Below are positions 32,321-42,146 of a stretch of 64,000 nucleotides of DNA, piece by piece; the stretch's first letter is position 1, and each line of letters starts with the position of its first letter. The notes beneath the pieces were generated by a model, which was given only the letters and a program-made list of their open reading frames with translations, searched no databases and had not been told where the DNA came from. Source of the stretch: JAPOXR01 sp965116115 (GTDB taxonomy: Bacteria > Pseudomonadota > Alphaproteobacteria > Rhodobacterales > Rhodobacteraceae); contig OZ220486.1 in the NCBI GenBank assembly GCA_965116115.1, positions 1,984,001 through 2,048,000 on the forward strand, written 5' to 3'. The position numbers and the translations under genes are program-made.

Positions 32321-35065
32321 ATGGGATATTCTGAACAATTCGGCAATAGGGGGGGGGGGGCACAGTCTCGCTGCGCGGCTGACTCCTGTCTTCCGGGACA
32401 TGGGCGTGGCGATTATGCGCGCCTCCTCTGCGCCGGGCTGATCGCCGCCGGATTTGCGATGCCGCTGCCGGCGGCTGCGCAGCAGACGAAATGCAAGTCG
32501 GTGCTTTCAACCACAAGCGGCACCACTTCCACAGAGCTTGGTACGGGCACCTTGCCCGATCTCAGCTACGGCAAGCAATACAAAGCTGTTATCGACTGCG
32601 ACTCACTGGGTCTGTCGACTGGTTTGACGCTGACCGTGGAGAAGGACGGGAAGGTCGGCACGAAGGCCGTTCCGGTCAGCGAGAGCGGCATTTACATCGA
32701 CGAATCCAACGGCGGCGCGAATGCCGCCGGGGACAAGGCCGTGACGGTCGTCAACAGCGGCGAAATCTACGCGACCCATGACGGCAGCTGGATAGGGGCG
32801 GGAATAACCTTGCGCCGCAGCGGCGAAGGTCTTGCGAAAGTCCATCACAAGGCGGGCAAGATAGTCGGCGCAGGCACTTCTCTTGATGCCGGGATCTATG
32901 TGGAGCACAAGGGAAAGGCCGGCGAGAGCGAAGGCGTTCATATCATCTCGGCCGCCGACATTGACATAAGCGGAAGCAGTGATTCAAGTGCGGGGGGTAT
33001 CCGGGTGACCACCAGGGGCGCGGCGGTCGGTTCGGAGATTCCGATCGACATCGACATCACCGGGGGAACGATACTGAGCTACCCCAAGATATTCTCCTCG
33101 GGCGTTTTAGTGCTGCACTTTACTGACGGCGATATCACGGTAGACGCGGCCGAAGGGGTGGAACTCGGCACGCGGACCGCTGTGACGGGCGGCTCCGGAA
33201 TTCACATAGGAGACACGGGCAAAGAAATCAGCGGCCGTTCCGATGTGACGATCACGAACAACGGCGAGATTCACGCCAACGGGTACGGATATGTAAATGC
33301 CGGCGGTATCCGGGTCATGCACAAAGGCGTCGGTACGGTGACGGTGAAGAACAATTCCGGCGGAAAGATTTTCACGGGTGGCGCGTCTCCTCGTAATAAT
33401 GAATCCGGCGGGATCAGCGTGCTGTACAAGGGAGTGACCCTGGACTCGGACGATAAGGACGGGAAGCCGCGGGCCGTCGTGATCGAATCGTCGGGCATGA
33501 TCGATTCGGAGGGTTTCGGCGTCTATGTCAGGGTCTACGGCGGTGATGACAAGAGCATCCCGGTAACGGTCGATGTGAAAGGCGGCGTCATCGATGTCGT
33601 CTGGGACGGAATTTACGTTATGAACGGTTTCACGACCGCGGGCGGCGTGATCAAGGTGAAGGTTGACGAAGGCGCCCAAGTGAAGTCCCGGAAAGACGGC
33701 ATTAAAGTCGACGGGGCGTTGCTCAAGGACGGGATGCGGGCGCAGACGGTCGAGGTTCACGGCACGGTCGCGGGCGGCGGGAATGAATACGCCGGCGTGC
33801 ACATGGTCAAGGGCGGTACGGTGGTGATCGGTCCGCGGGCGCATGTGAGCGCGGCGTCCGGCGTCGCGGTCAAGGCGAACGCCGAGGGCGACATGACGGT
33901 CATCTTGGCGATGGACGGCGACGGTTTCACCGGCACGGTCGACGGGGATATCCGCAACGCCGCGGAGACGGTTTTCAAGATCCGCGATGCTTCCGGCATG
34001 GAAACGGCTCTGACAGCGGGCGACGCGGTGAAGTCGAACGGCGGGACGAAAGGTGTCTACCGCGCCGTGCGGACGTCGGTTCTGGAAGAGCTTGAAGAGG
34101 GCTATAAGTTCAAGCCGACCGGTGCGGAGGAGAGGCAGTACCACGCCCGGGCGCGTGTTTACGAGGCTCTGCCGTCGGTGCTTCTGGATCTGAACGCGCC
34201 CGCGCCCCGCCTGCGCCGCGATGCGTCCGGGGGCAGCGATGTCTGGGCCGCGTTCGACGGCGGCGAAGGCGAGCGGCAGGCGTCGGGTTCGACGACTTCC
34301 GAGGGCACGGCCGGGCGGGCGCTGGCTTGGGATTTCACCCACTGGGGCGTCGCGTCCGGTTTTGATTTTCCCGCCGGGGAGGATCTGACGGTCGGAGTGA
34401 GCGCGCATCATCGGCGGGGCAAAGCGTCGGTGATGCGCGGCGGCACGGTCAAGGCGTCGGGCACGGGCGTCGGGGCGTCGTTGACCTACGGCAGCGCGGA
34501 CGCCGTGTATTTCAGGGGCTGGCTGTCTTATTCCAGGTTCAGCGGCATCGAGCTGATGTCGTCCGACGACATCCCCGGCAGCGGCAATCTGTCGAGGTCC
34601 GATGTCTCCGGTTCGGGTCTCGCGGTCGGTCTGGAGGCCGGCATGCGTACGGAGCTGGAGGGAATGACGCTGACGCCGCGCGGCGGCTTCGTCTTTTCGT
34701 CCGTTGATATCAGCGGGTTCAGCGATCTGGAGGGCGTCGCCGGCAGCGGCAAGGTTTACGGTTCGGGCAAGAGCCTCAAGGGCCGCCTCGGCGTGACGGC
34801 GGATATCGGCGAAGTCGCCGCGGGCGCGGCGTTGTACGCTTCCCTGGATGCGGAGCACGATTTCTCGGCGAAGCGCGATGTGACGGCGTCGGGGACGCTG
34901 CTTTCTTCGAAACCGAAGGCGACCTGGGGCCGGCTCGGCCTCGGCGGAGAACTGAGCCTTTCGGACGACGGCGGGACGATGCTGTCCGGGGAAGCGTACT
35001 ACGCGACCGCCGGCGGCGGCAACTCCGACTTCGGCGGCGGGCTGAGGCTCGGCTTCCGCTTCTGA
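32321..35065 (+). CDS. Autotransporter 2 with 12-G tract near its start
   Basis: A 914-residue autotransporter. An unusual long leader precedes the hydrophobic signal core (RLLCAGLIAAGFAMPLPAAAQQ at about 40-60), a glycine-rich beta-helical passenger follows to about residue 600 with many repeated rungs (IRVTTRG, GGIRVMHKG, GGISVLYKG), then a linker SVLLDLNAPAPRLRRDASGG and a barrel ending in GGLRLGFRF with terminal Phe. ATG 32321 is preceded by GAAGGAGA at a 7-base distance. Ten codons in, 12 consecutive G residues (32349-32360) encode Arg-Gly-Gly-Gly-Ala. A gain or loss of one G would end translation early, so expression is probably phase-variable. At the present length the frame is ON. Confidence 0.88.
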   Translation: MGYSEQFGNRGGGAQSRCAADSCLPGHGRGDYARLLCAGLIAAGFAMPLPAAAQQTKCKSVLSTTSGTTSTELGTGTLPDLSYGKQYKAVIDCDSLGLSTGLTLTVEKDGKVGTKAVPVSESGIYIDESNGGANAAGDKAVTVVNSGEIYATHDGSWIGAGITLRRSGEGLAKVHHKAGKIVGAGTSLDAGIYVEHKGKAGESEGVHIISAADIDISGSSDSSAGGIRVTTRGAAVGSEIPIDIDITGGTILSYPKIFSSGVLVLHFTDGDITVDAAEGVELGTRTAVTGGSGIHIGDTGKEISGRSDVTITNNGEIHANGYGYVNAGGIRVMHKGVGTVTVKNNSGGKIFTGGASPRNNESGGISVLYKGVTLDSDDKDGKPRAVVIESSGMIDSEGFGVYVRVYGGDDKSIPVTVDVKGGVIDVVWDGIYVMNGFTTAGGVIKVKVDEGAQVKSRKDGIKVDGALLKDGMRAQTVEVHGTVAGGGNEYAGVHMVKGGTVVIGPRAHVSAASGVAVKANAEGDMTVILAMDGDGFTGTVDGDIRNAAETVFKIRDASGMETALTAGDAVKSNGGTKGVYRAVRTSVLEELEEGYKFKPTGAEERQYHARARVYEALPSVLLDLNAPAPRLRRDASGGSDVWAAFDGGEGERQASGSTTSEGTAGRALAWDFTHWGVASGFDFPAGEDLTVGVSAHHRRGKASVMRGGTVKASGTGVGASLTYGSADAVYFRGWLSYSRFSGIELMSSDDIPGSGNLSRSDVSGSGLAVGLEAGMRTELEGMTLTPRGGFVFSSVDISGFSDLEGVAGSGKVYGSGKSLKGRLGVTADIGEVAAGAALYASLDAEHDFSAKRDVTASGTLLSSKPKATWGRLGLGGELSLSDDGGTMLSGEAYYATAGGGNSDFGGGLRLGFRF
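32349..32360 (+). repeat. G12 homopolymer inside autotransporter 2
   Basis: Twelve G in a row, codons 10-14 of the autotransporter gene. Tracts of this length slip during replication and are known phase-variation switches in surface-protein genes. Reads may also miscount it. Confidence 0.85.
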
Positions 35066-35771
35066 CCTGACAGGGCGGTCCCGCTCCGGCCGCCGGCCGG
35101 GGCGGGATGTTTCTAGTAGTCTGACACAGCGGGAATGATAATAATTGGTATTCAGTGGACGTTCTGATTCCCGGCTGTGGACTCTTCATTGAAATCATGG
35201 CAGCGGCTTCAGTCTGAACAAAGACAAATGCTGTCGGCCGGGCATTTCAGCTGGATTCTGAGCAGGAATCGGATGGCCGCTGCCTGTTTCGCGCCGACGG
35301 CGATTCAAGAGGCGGGAAGCTATGACGGACTGACAGGAACAAATCGGACACAAGATTATAGCATGTGCGGCTTGAAGATCATGAAAGGGCCAAATCAGAG
35401 GAGATCGTCTCGTCCGGCCGGGGTTCGGCCGAGCGGCTGCGGCGGGCGCATGCTGCCTATGCCCCTTAACCTGTCGTTTGACCATTCCCGCGGGGCGGCG
35501 GACCGCTGCGCATCGGCGCTGAAGGCGGGTTCATGTCCGGCGGCCGGCGCGTCCCGCCGGGCCGGAAAGGCATATGGCGGCGCGGTAACGCTGTTCCGCC
35601 GCGGCCGGCGGCCGGGAAGTCGGCGCATACGTTTTTCGAAGGCCTTTCCGCAGCGCGAACCGGGGCATCCGCGCTGCCGGCGGCAGGAAAGCGGGCGCGC
35701 GCCGACGGGCCGTCCGTCAGCGGCGGTCCGCGCGGATGCCGGCGGGGGCTTTCAAGGTTTCAGCGTCGTTT

Positions 35772-38153
35772 TCAGCGGTCTCCGTCCTTCTTGTCGGGGC
35801 GGAGCTTGCGGTAATCGGGGTCAAGCCGCCCGTTCTCCACGAGCATTTCGAGGAAAGCGGCGTTCGCGGCCAGCCGGGCATAACCTCTCCAGAGGGTTTT
35901 ATGTCCGGGCGGCGGAGCCTTCGGGCGGTCGATGCAGCCGCCTTTAATGACCATGATCCGCACGGCCGACCCCAGGTCATCGGGGCGGATTTTCAGGCGT
36001 CTGTTTTCAGCGAAGACCCTGAGAGCCTCTATCTCGGATTGCGAGAACAGGACATCGGCGGGCAGTTCAGGTGTTTCCCGCCCGAGCATGACCATGGCGT
36101 GCAGACGCCAGGCGATCACGGCCTTGACGGTCACCGCCCGTTCGATGCGCTCGCCTTCCTGATGGTTCAGATGTTCGGCCTTGCAGCCCGATTTGAGGAT
36201 CCTGTGCCAGTCCTCGATCCGCCGGCGCAGAGCGTACCAGCGGAGGATGCGCCGGGCGTCCTTGGCCGTTGCCGCCGGCAGGCTGGTGAGCAGTTTCCAG
36301 TCCAGAGGCGCGGCGCCTTCCGGCGGCGTCTCCTCCCGGGCGCTCAGCAGCGTCAGGGAGACCGCGCTTCCGCCGGCGTCCGCGGGAGGAGGAATATCGA
36401 TCTTCTCCCAGCGCAGGGCGACATCCGCCTGCCGGGCTTGACGCAGCGGTTTCGCCTTCTGACCGCGCGCCGGAACGCGCGCCGAAGAGCGCGGCACGTC
36501 TATGAGGGCGCGGCCACGCGCCGGCTGAGCCGCGAGCCTGGCGAACAGCTTCTCCCCGCCGATCTTCCGGTCGACCTTCGCGCGCACGAGGAGATCAATG
36601 TTCTTCAGCCGGCGGCACTCGTCGAAAAGGGCGAAGAAATCAGCTTCCCGGTCCATGACCGCGACCGCGTTCACGCCCTTCGGCACGAAGCCGGATGCGT
36701 CGCGCGCGCCGCGCAGCCAGCGGGCGGACTTGCGCTCCCCGGGAGGCCTGTCCCTTTCCGCCCCGCCGCCGTCCGGGGCGTCGAACTCGATGCGCGGCAC
36801 TCCGAGCGGCACCCCGTTCGCGGCATCGACCGCGAGGGTCGAGTGCATATGCAGCACTGGGGTTCCCGGCGAACCCCGGCGGCGGGAGATGATGCCGAGA
36901 CCGCGGCAGGCGCCGTGAGAGGCGAAGTTCAGATCCGTGCCGTCCTGGATCATCAGAACCGTTTTACAGGCGGCGGCCCGGCGGCGCGTCCGCCCGCGGT
37001 GCGGAGCGAGAATGTTCTCCGGCGTCACCTCCGACTCCGCCGGCTGGTCGATCAAGCGGTAATACCCTTTAATCAAAGCTTTGTCTCCCTGCGCGGCCGC
37101 CGGGAACGACTCTCCGGGACGGTCGGCCGCCGTCATCGCCGATACCGCCAGCCGCCGGCTGAGACGTCCGTCAGCCAGCGGCGCGCCGCCGAATTCATTC
37201 TCCGACCACGATTCCCGGTCAAGGCCGTCGGCCGGGCCTAAAGGCCGCAGAGGTTCCGGCTCCGTGCCGAGCTGTCTGCGCCAGTCCCGCCTGAGAGGGC
37301 GCAGCCAGACCGCCTTGACCGGGCGCGGACCGTCGCCGCGGGCGGCGAAACGCCCGCGGCCCGCGCTGCGCCCGGCGCATTCCCAGCCGGCGGCGGCGAA
37401 TGCCGTGCCCGCGTGCTCCCGCTCATCGACGAACGTCTCCGCCAGCAGCGGGCGGAAACGGTAAATCCTCTCGAAATCATCGCCGAGCCTGTCGAAACAC
37501 AGTTTCAGGGCCCGTGTCGCCAGATTCCGGCAGGCCGTCATCGGGCGGATGAGGAACCGGCTCAAGCAGACGACCGCATGGTTCAGACAACGCGACCGCT
37601 TGTCCTCGTCCCAGCCGATCCATCGATCACGCGCGGCGAGGCGGAACGCCGGGGCGGAAAACCCCAGGCCGCCGAGAACGCCGTGCTCCGAGACGAGCAG
37701 ATAACGCAGCTGCGGACCGGCATGGGAAACCGCCCCGCGCGGATGCTCGCGGGCCATGATCTCGTTCCATACCCGCCGGTCATCCGGCCCGTCCGCCGGA
37801 ACGAGCCGCAGCCCGGCGATGCCCGAGACATCGGACGGAACGCCGGACGGCGGCGGAACCGGCTCCCCGAGACGGCGGGGACGCCCGCCGCCGCCGCCGC
37901 AGACGGCCTGCGGCACGGGCAGGGACGGAAACGCCGCCCCCGCCCGCTCGAGCGCGGCAAGCGCCGCGCCGCAGCTGCGCGTGCGCAGCCGCCCGCGGGC
38001 GTCGACGAAACCGAACTCCCGGCAAACGGCGCCGACGGCGGCGTTGCGGCTGCTGAAGACCTGGCCGGCGAAAAGCCGCCGCAGACGGCGGCGGGCGGCG
38101 GGGGCTTTCAAAACCGAGGGAATCGACGGCAATTCTGACATGCGGCGAATCAT
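35772..38153 (-). CDS. IS4/Tn5-type transposase with DUF4338 (DruA-like) domain, copy A
   Basis: A 793-residue protein in three parts. Residues 1-105 are basic and helical. Residues about 108-286 form a DUF4338 domain, the domain of DruA of the Druantia anti-phage system: LRYLLVSEHGVLGGLGFSA, LAARDRWIGWDEDKR, SRFLIRP, NLATRALKLCFDRL, YRFRPLLAETFVD and GWECAGRSAGRGR occur in family order. Residues about 310-780 are a Tn5-type DDE transposase: first Asp in MIQDGTDLNF (404), second in VMDREADFF (501), and the YREK box Tyr640, Arg643, Glu647, Lys654 in WYALRRRIEDWHRILK. All catalytic residues are present. ATG 38153 is used; 38141 is an alternative. The frame extends upstream into the IS630 remnant, which is not part of the gene. 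Confidence 0.85.
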   Translation of the reverse strand: MIRRMSELPSIPSVLKAPAARRRLRRLFAGQVFSSRNAAVGAVCREFGFVDARGRLRTRSCGAALAALERAGAAFPSLPVPQAVCGGGGGRPRRLGEPVPPPSGVPSDVSGIAGLRLVPADGPDDRRVWNEIMAREHPRGAVSHAGPQLRYLLVSEHGVLGGLGFSAPAFRLAARDRWIGWDEDKRSRCLNHAVVCLSRFLIRPMTACRNLATRALKLCFDRLGDDFERIYRFRPLLAETFVDEREHAGTAFAAAGWECAGRSAGRGRFAARGDGPRPVKAVWLRPLRRDWRRQLGTEPEPLRPLGPADGLDRESWSENEFGGAPLADGRLSRRLAVSAMTAADRPGESFPAAAQGDKALIKGYYRLIDQPAESEVTPENILAPHRGRTRRRAAACKTVLMIQDGTDLNFASHGACRGLGIISRRRGSPGTPVLHMHSTLAVDAANGVPLGVPRIEFDAPDGGGAERDRPPGERKSARWLRGARDASGFVPKGVNAVAVMDREADFFALFDECRRLKNIDLLVRAKVDRKIGGEKLFARLAAQPARGRALIDVPRSSARVPARGQKAKPLRQARQADVALRWEKIDIPPPADAGGSAVSLTLLSAREETPPEGAAPLDWKLLTSLPAATAKDARRILRWYALRRRIEDWHRILKSGCKAEHLNHQEGERIERAVTVKAVIAWRLHAMVMLGRETPELPADVLFSQSEIEALRVFAENRRLKIRPDDLGSAVRIMVIKGGCIDRPKAPPPGHKTLWRGYARLAANAAFLEMLVENGRLDPDYRKLRPDKKDGDR

Positions 38154-38159
38154 AGCCGC

Positions 38160-39227
38160 GGCGAAATGCTTGGTCAAGAAAAAATTACGGGGAACTGGCA
38201 GGGCGCATGTCCTTCTTCTCACGGATGAGAACCGGAAGAGCGGCGCGTGCGCCGATGCCGACGCCGCCGATTCCGTCGGGGTCGGCACGGCGACGGTTGA
38301 GCGGCTCCGCCGGCGTTTCGTCGAGGAGGGGATGGCGGCTCTGGAGCGCAGGCCGTAGTTGAACCGCGATCCTCCGAAGCTTGACGGCGAGGGCGAGGTG
38401 AAGCTGACGATGATCGCCTGTTCGGAACCTCCCGAAGGGCGCTCCTCACAGCCGCCGGCCCTGCTCGGCGAGCGGTCAGCCGCGTTGAATGTCGTCGATG
38501 GCATTTCCCGGGAAACGGTCAGGCGGGCATTAAAAAAACGATTTGAAACCGTACCTTACGCGGTGCCGGCGCATTCCGGCGGAGAAAAGCGGCGACTTCG
38601 CGTACTCGATGGAGGATGTGCTTAAGGTCTGTCAGCGGAAGTCCGGCGAGGACGAGGTCTTGGTGTGCATGAACGAGGCGACCAAGCGGCAGACGAAGGA
38701 AATCCGTACGGCTTTGCCGACCGCTCCCAGCCGGCGCGTTTCGACTGCGAATACGAGCGCAACGGGACAGCGAATCTGTTCATGGTTCATGCGCCGCTTT
38801 CAGACCAGGGCATGTCAAGATCACCGACCGCCGGACGAGGAAAGATTTCGCCGAGCTCCTCAGGGACATCGCCGACGTTCACTTCCCCGGCAAAAAGATC
38901 GTGCTGGTCACAACTGACCTTAACACGCATGAGCCAGTGAGTCTTTACCATGCTTTCCCGCCGGACCAGGCCGGCAGGATCTGCGACCGTTTCGAAGTTC
39001 ACTGCACGCCGAAACACGGCGCCCGGCGGAACATCGCCGAAAGCGGAATCAGCGTGCTGAGCCGCCAGTGCCTGTCCCGGCGCATCCCCGACCGGGAGAC
39101 GCTGTGCCGCGAGGTTTCGGAATGGCGGAAAGCGCGTAACGCCGACCCGGCCCCGGTCAAACAGCGGTTCACCGCCCAAGACGCGCACATTAAACTGCAT
39201 TCCCTGTACACATCAATTCAACAATGA
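38160..39227 (+). pseudogene. IS630-family transposase, frameshifted
   Basis: Plus-strand pieces in family order: LVKKKLRGTGRAHVLLLTDE, ATVERLRRRFVEEGMAALER, a TAG at 38356, KLDGEGEVKLTMIACSEPPEGR, VDGISRETVRRALKK, then after a frameshift MEDVLKVCQRK and VLVCMNEATKRQTKE, another shift to RFDCEYERNGTANLFMVHAP, and finally LNTHEPVSLYHAFPP, TPKHGARRNIAESGISVLSR and the end KLHSLYTSIQQ. In the first catalytic motif the usual Asp of CMDE is Asn (CMNEA). At least three frameshifts and one stop make it inactive. The N-terminal part is missing, cut by the Tn5-type element. Confidence 0.85.
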
Positions 39228-39238
39228 CGGACTACTAG

Positions 39239-39679
39239 ACTGTTCCGGCTGGGTAAGCAATCCCGTGTCGGCTCAAAATCGCTGCGCGGCGGGCAGGACA
39301 TTCCAGCATGCGGTCCGAATGCGCCGAGGTTGGCTGATCACATCCGCGCCGTGTGCCCCGACGCTTTACGACAGGACGGAGTGTAACAGGTATTCGCTGC
39401 TGTGAGCGACTCGGCAGCACTAGGGCGTAGTTCAAGGGCAGCTTGTCGGGAAAACGCGCATGGCCAAGGGCCGGCTCTGGCAGTTCAATCTATTTCTCCT
39501 GCTCCTGCCGGGAGTGCCAAGCCGCCAGAGCGGAAACCTGTCGCAAAATCCTGGTAAGTTGGCCGTACTCTTCCGGAACAGTTCTTTAATTCCAGCTGCA
39601 GATCCCGGCAAGACGATCCTGTCATGTCCGTCCGCGGAATTTTCCTGCCGCTTTACGGAGCCGTTCAAACTTCCGAAAA
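39239..39679. other. Intergenic stretch, nothing recognised
   Basis: Between the right end of the IS630-family element and the 3' end of the YbdK-like gene. Short open frames have no family features. Confidence 0.45.
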
Positions 39680-40840
39680 TCAGCCGGTGCCTTCGTGACT
39701 TTCTTGCACGACTTGGTCGATAGTGGATCGAAGCGCATCCCCGATTGAGTCGCCTTCCAGTTTCCGGAGCAGGAAATGATCAATCTGGCGGTCTGCCGAA
39801 CTGCCGTCCCGTAAAATGTTGTGCGCGTGCTGAACTTCTTTCTGACAGCCTAGAGCTTTGGCTTCACCGGAAACCATGATAAGAATGCGCTCGATCGCGT
39901 CCGAGATGTCGATCATGCCTCCATCGCGTGTGTCGCTGAGCAGAGCGAACACGCCGTAGCGCTGCGCGAGCCATTTGTTAGCGGTGAGGATTTCCAGCAG
40001 CGGCTCAGGCGGCAGGGCACCCTTCGCGCGGAGTTTTGACAAGGCGCGGATCAAGCAGGCGAAAAGCGCGATGACGCACATCGCATCGTCAATTCTAGGA
40101 CAGACATCGCAGATTCGGAGCTCAATCGTCGAATAGGTGTGTGAGGGCCGGATGTCCCACCAGATTTCGCTGGCGTCATTCGCGAACTGCATCTGCTGAT
40201 ATTCCTCGAGCAGTTTTTCAAACTCCAGCATGGAAGACATGGCCGACGGAATTCCAGTGCGGGGCAGGTTGCCGATCATGTTGAGTCGATAGGATTTGAA
40301 TCCGGTCAGTCTGCCATCGCAGAACGGCGATGAGCTCGAAAGCGCCAGCAATATCGGCAAATAACGCCGGAGCGCGGTCATCACTTGGATGCGTGAATTC
40401 TGGTCACCGAAACCGGCATGAATATGCATGCCGCCTACCATCATCTGCCGGGAACTATGCTGCAGTGCCGCAGTCAGTTTTTTGTAGCGCTCGCCTTTCG
40501 TTATAAGCTGGTCATTCCATGAAGATGTCGGGTGGAGCGATGACGCGATGACATCGGCTCCGTGTTTCCGGGCCGCTTGCCTCACCGTTCGCCTCATCTC
40601 GGCCAGTGACTGACGTACTTCGGACAAGCTGCCGCAGACTTTGGAATTGGCTTCGATCTGTGATCGCAGAAGCTCAGGGACGAAATTGTGCTCTCCTCGA
40701 TTCTCTTTGCAGTAATCCAGAATGCCGGGATCGGGATCAGAGATTAATTCGCGGCTCTCCGAGTCAATGAGAAAATACTCTTCTTCGATTCCCAATGAGA
40801 CATTCAGATCACTGGCTGAAATGACCATTGAATTCTCCAT
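39680..40840 (-). CDS. YbdK-type carboxylate-amine ligase (GCS2 family)
   Basis: A 386-residue member of glutamate-cysteine ligase family 2. NVSLGIEEEYFLID carries the conserved Glu cluster at the start, MVGGMHIHAGFGD the central His motif, and WWDIRPSHTYSTIELRICDVCPR the metal and nucleotide site. YbdK has weak glutamate-cysteine ligase activity in E. coli, and relatives make small amides of unknown use. The ATG at 40838-40840 starts MENSMVISASDLNVSLG; an ATG four codons later (MVISASD) is also possible. It stands alone, divergent from the aldolase gene after 476 bases. Confidence 0.88.
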   Translation of the reverse strand: MENSMVISASDLNVSLGIEEEYFLIDSESRELISDPDPGILDYCKENRGEHNFVPELLRSQIEANSKVCGSLSEVRQSLAEMRRTVRQAARKHGADVIASSLHPTSSWNDQLITKGERYKKLTAALQHSSRQMMVGGMHIHAGFGDQNSRIQVMTALRRYLPILLALSSSSPFCDGRLTGFKSYRLNMIGNLPRTGIPSAMSSMLEFEKLLEEYQQMQFANDASEIWWDIRPSHTYSTIELRICDVCPRIDDAMCVIALFACLIRALSKLRAKGALPPEPLLEILTANKWLAQRYGVFALLSDTRDGGMIDISDAIERILIMVSGEAKALGCQKEVQHAHNILRDGSSADRQIDHFLLRKLEGDSIGDALRSTIDQVVQESHEGTG

Positions 40841-41316
40841 CTATCGCCGCTGCGGTACCGGAAGCCGCCAGTCGTGAATCCTTACTATGTGATATACGGC
40901 AGCACGGCAATATCAATCCCGCGGCGATTTGACTGCCGACGGCTTCGGCTGAAGATTGCGGGCAGCGTTGTCTTCATGGATTCCGGCTCCACGAAGACCG
41001 TCCAATACGCATGGCGGGGCCTCCCCGCAGGGAATTGTTCCAATGTCTGCGCGGCTCGCAATCCGACCGGAAACGCGTCTGTGTGGATAAATCAGCATTT
41101 TCTGCGGCAGAGGCGGCGGCAGGAAGCAACTTGCCGCTGTATTCCGCAGCCGGACATTCTGTGTCTCAAGCGCAGGCATTTACTGATATCTTGCAAAGAA
41201 ATGCAGCGTTCTGCTCTGTTTTTCAGTATTTACATCTTTTTATGACGCAGGCCGCGCCATGTTGTAAGGTGAGCACAGGAACGCAATCGTATATTGATTC
41301 ATAAGGGGACGATGGC
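40841..41316. other. Divergent intergenic region
   Basis: Holds the promoters of the YbdK-like ligase and the class II aldolase. A Shine-Dalgarno AAGGGGA (41303-41309) precedes the aldolase ATG. A plus-strand frame at 40874-41245 has no family features and is probably not a gene. Confidence 0.5.
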
Positions 41317-42081
41317 ATGGCGGTGCAATTGAAGCCAGAAATTCGAAGAGACATTTCGCATTGGCGGGAACGGATTGAATTGGCGGCGGCATTCCGTTGG
41401 ACAGCGCGACTGAACATGCACGAGGCTGTTGCCAATCATTTCAGCCTTTCGGTTAACGGGGACGGGACCAAATTCCTGATGAATCCCAATCAGGTGCATT
41501 TTTCCCGAATCCGCGCGTCTGAACTACTGCTTCTGAATGCCCGGGATCCTGATAAATTTTCAGGATCGAATGCGCCGGATCCGACCGCGTGGTTTTTGCA
41601 CGGAGCTGTACACCGAAACTGTCCTCACGCCCGCTGCGTGATGCATGTTCATTCAGTTCACGCCACCGTTCTGGCGAGTCTGGCCGATTCAACACTGCCG
41701 CCGATTGATCAAAACACCGCAATGTTTTTCAACCGGCATGTCATTGACAACCATTACGGCGGGCTGGCTCTTGCCGAAGAGGGCGAGCGCTGTTCGGCGC
41801 TTCTTGCGGATCCACTTCACCGAGTCCTGATCATGGGCAATCATGGAATTCTCGTAATCGGCAAAGATGTCTCCGATACATTCAACCGTATGTATTATTT
41901 TGAACGCGCGGCTGAGACATACATCAAGGTGCTTCAGACAGGCCGAGAACTTCGTGTCATGCCATCCCGCGTCGCAGAGAAAACAGCTGCTGAAATTGAA
42001 AGTTACCCGGAACAGGCGGAAAGACACTTCTCTGAACTTATTGCAATACTTGATTCCGAGGGTTCGGATTATGCCTGCTGA
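41317..42081 (+). CDS. Class II aldolase/adducin-family protein
   Basis: A 254-residue class II aldolase/adducin fold. HEAVANHFSLSVNG and FLMNPNQVHFSRI open the domain, CVMHVHSVHATVLASL carries the zinc-binding His pair, and LIMGNHGILVIGKDVSDTFNRMYYFERAAETY the third His and the family's end helix. Members cleave or isomerise sugar phosphates or act on related hydroxyacids. The ATG follows AAGGGGA at 7 bases. An IS256 element is inserted two bases behind the stop codon, so any downstream gene of the operon has been separated. Confidence 0.88.
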   Translation: MAVQLKPEIRRDISHWRERIELAAAFRWTARLNMHEAVANHFSLSVNGDGTKFLMNPNQVHFSRIRASELLLLNARDPDKFSGSNAPDPTAWFLHGAVHRNCPHARCVMHVHSVHATVLASLADSTLPPIDQNTAMFFNRHVIDNHYGGLALAEEGERCSALLADPLHRVLIMGNHGILVIGKDVSDTFNRMYYFERAAETYIKVLQTGRELRVMPSRVAEKTAAEIESYPEQAERHFSELIAILDSEGSDYAC

Positions 42082-42146
42082 TAGCTGCAGCGGGGATGTC
42101 CCGATTGGTGTTGAAACCCGCACGAGCGATGCTGCCTGTCGACTAT

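Larger units (their letters stand above)
35113..39238 (+). mobile_element. IS630-family element interrupted by a Tn5-type element
   Basis: The left end CTAGTAGTCTGACACAGC (35113-35130) and the right end ACAATGACGGACTACTAG (to 39238) match the two ends of the 130-bp MITEs. Inside the right end, at about 38160-39227, lies a plus-strand IS630 transposase pseudogene. A large IS4/Tn5-type transposase gene on the minus strand (35772-38153) separates it from the left end. The simplest reading is that the Tn5-type element jumped into the 5' part of the IS630 transposase. The stretch 35140-35770 between the left end and the Tn5-type gene holds no gene I recognise, and I could not define the outer borders of the inserted element. 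Confidence 0.6.

Noticed and set aside
33107..34858. Long minus-strand frame opposite autotransporter 2
   Set aside because: Its length comes from GC-rich codons of the real gene; it has Arg/His-rich composition and no family motif.
35745..38120. Direct repeat GGGGGCTTTCAA near both ends of transposase copy A
   Set aside because: The right copy is coding sequence and the match is short; an insertion element would need inverted, not direct, ends here.
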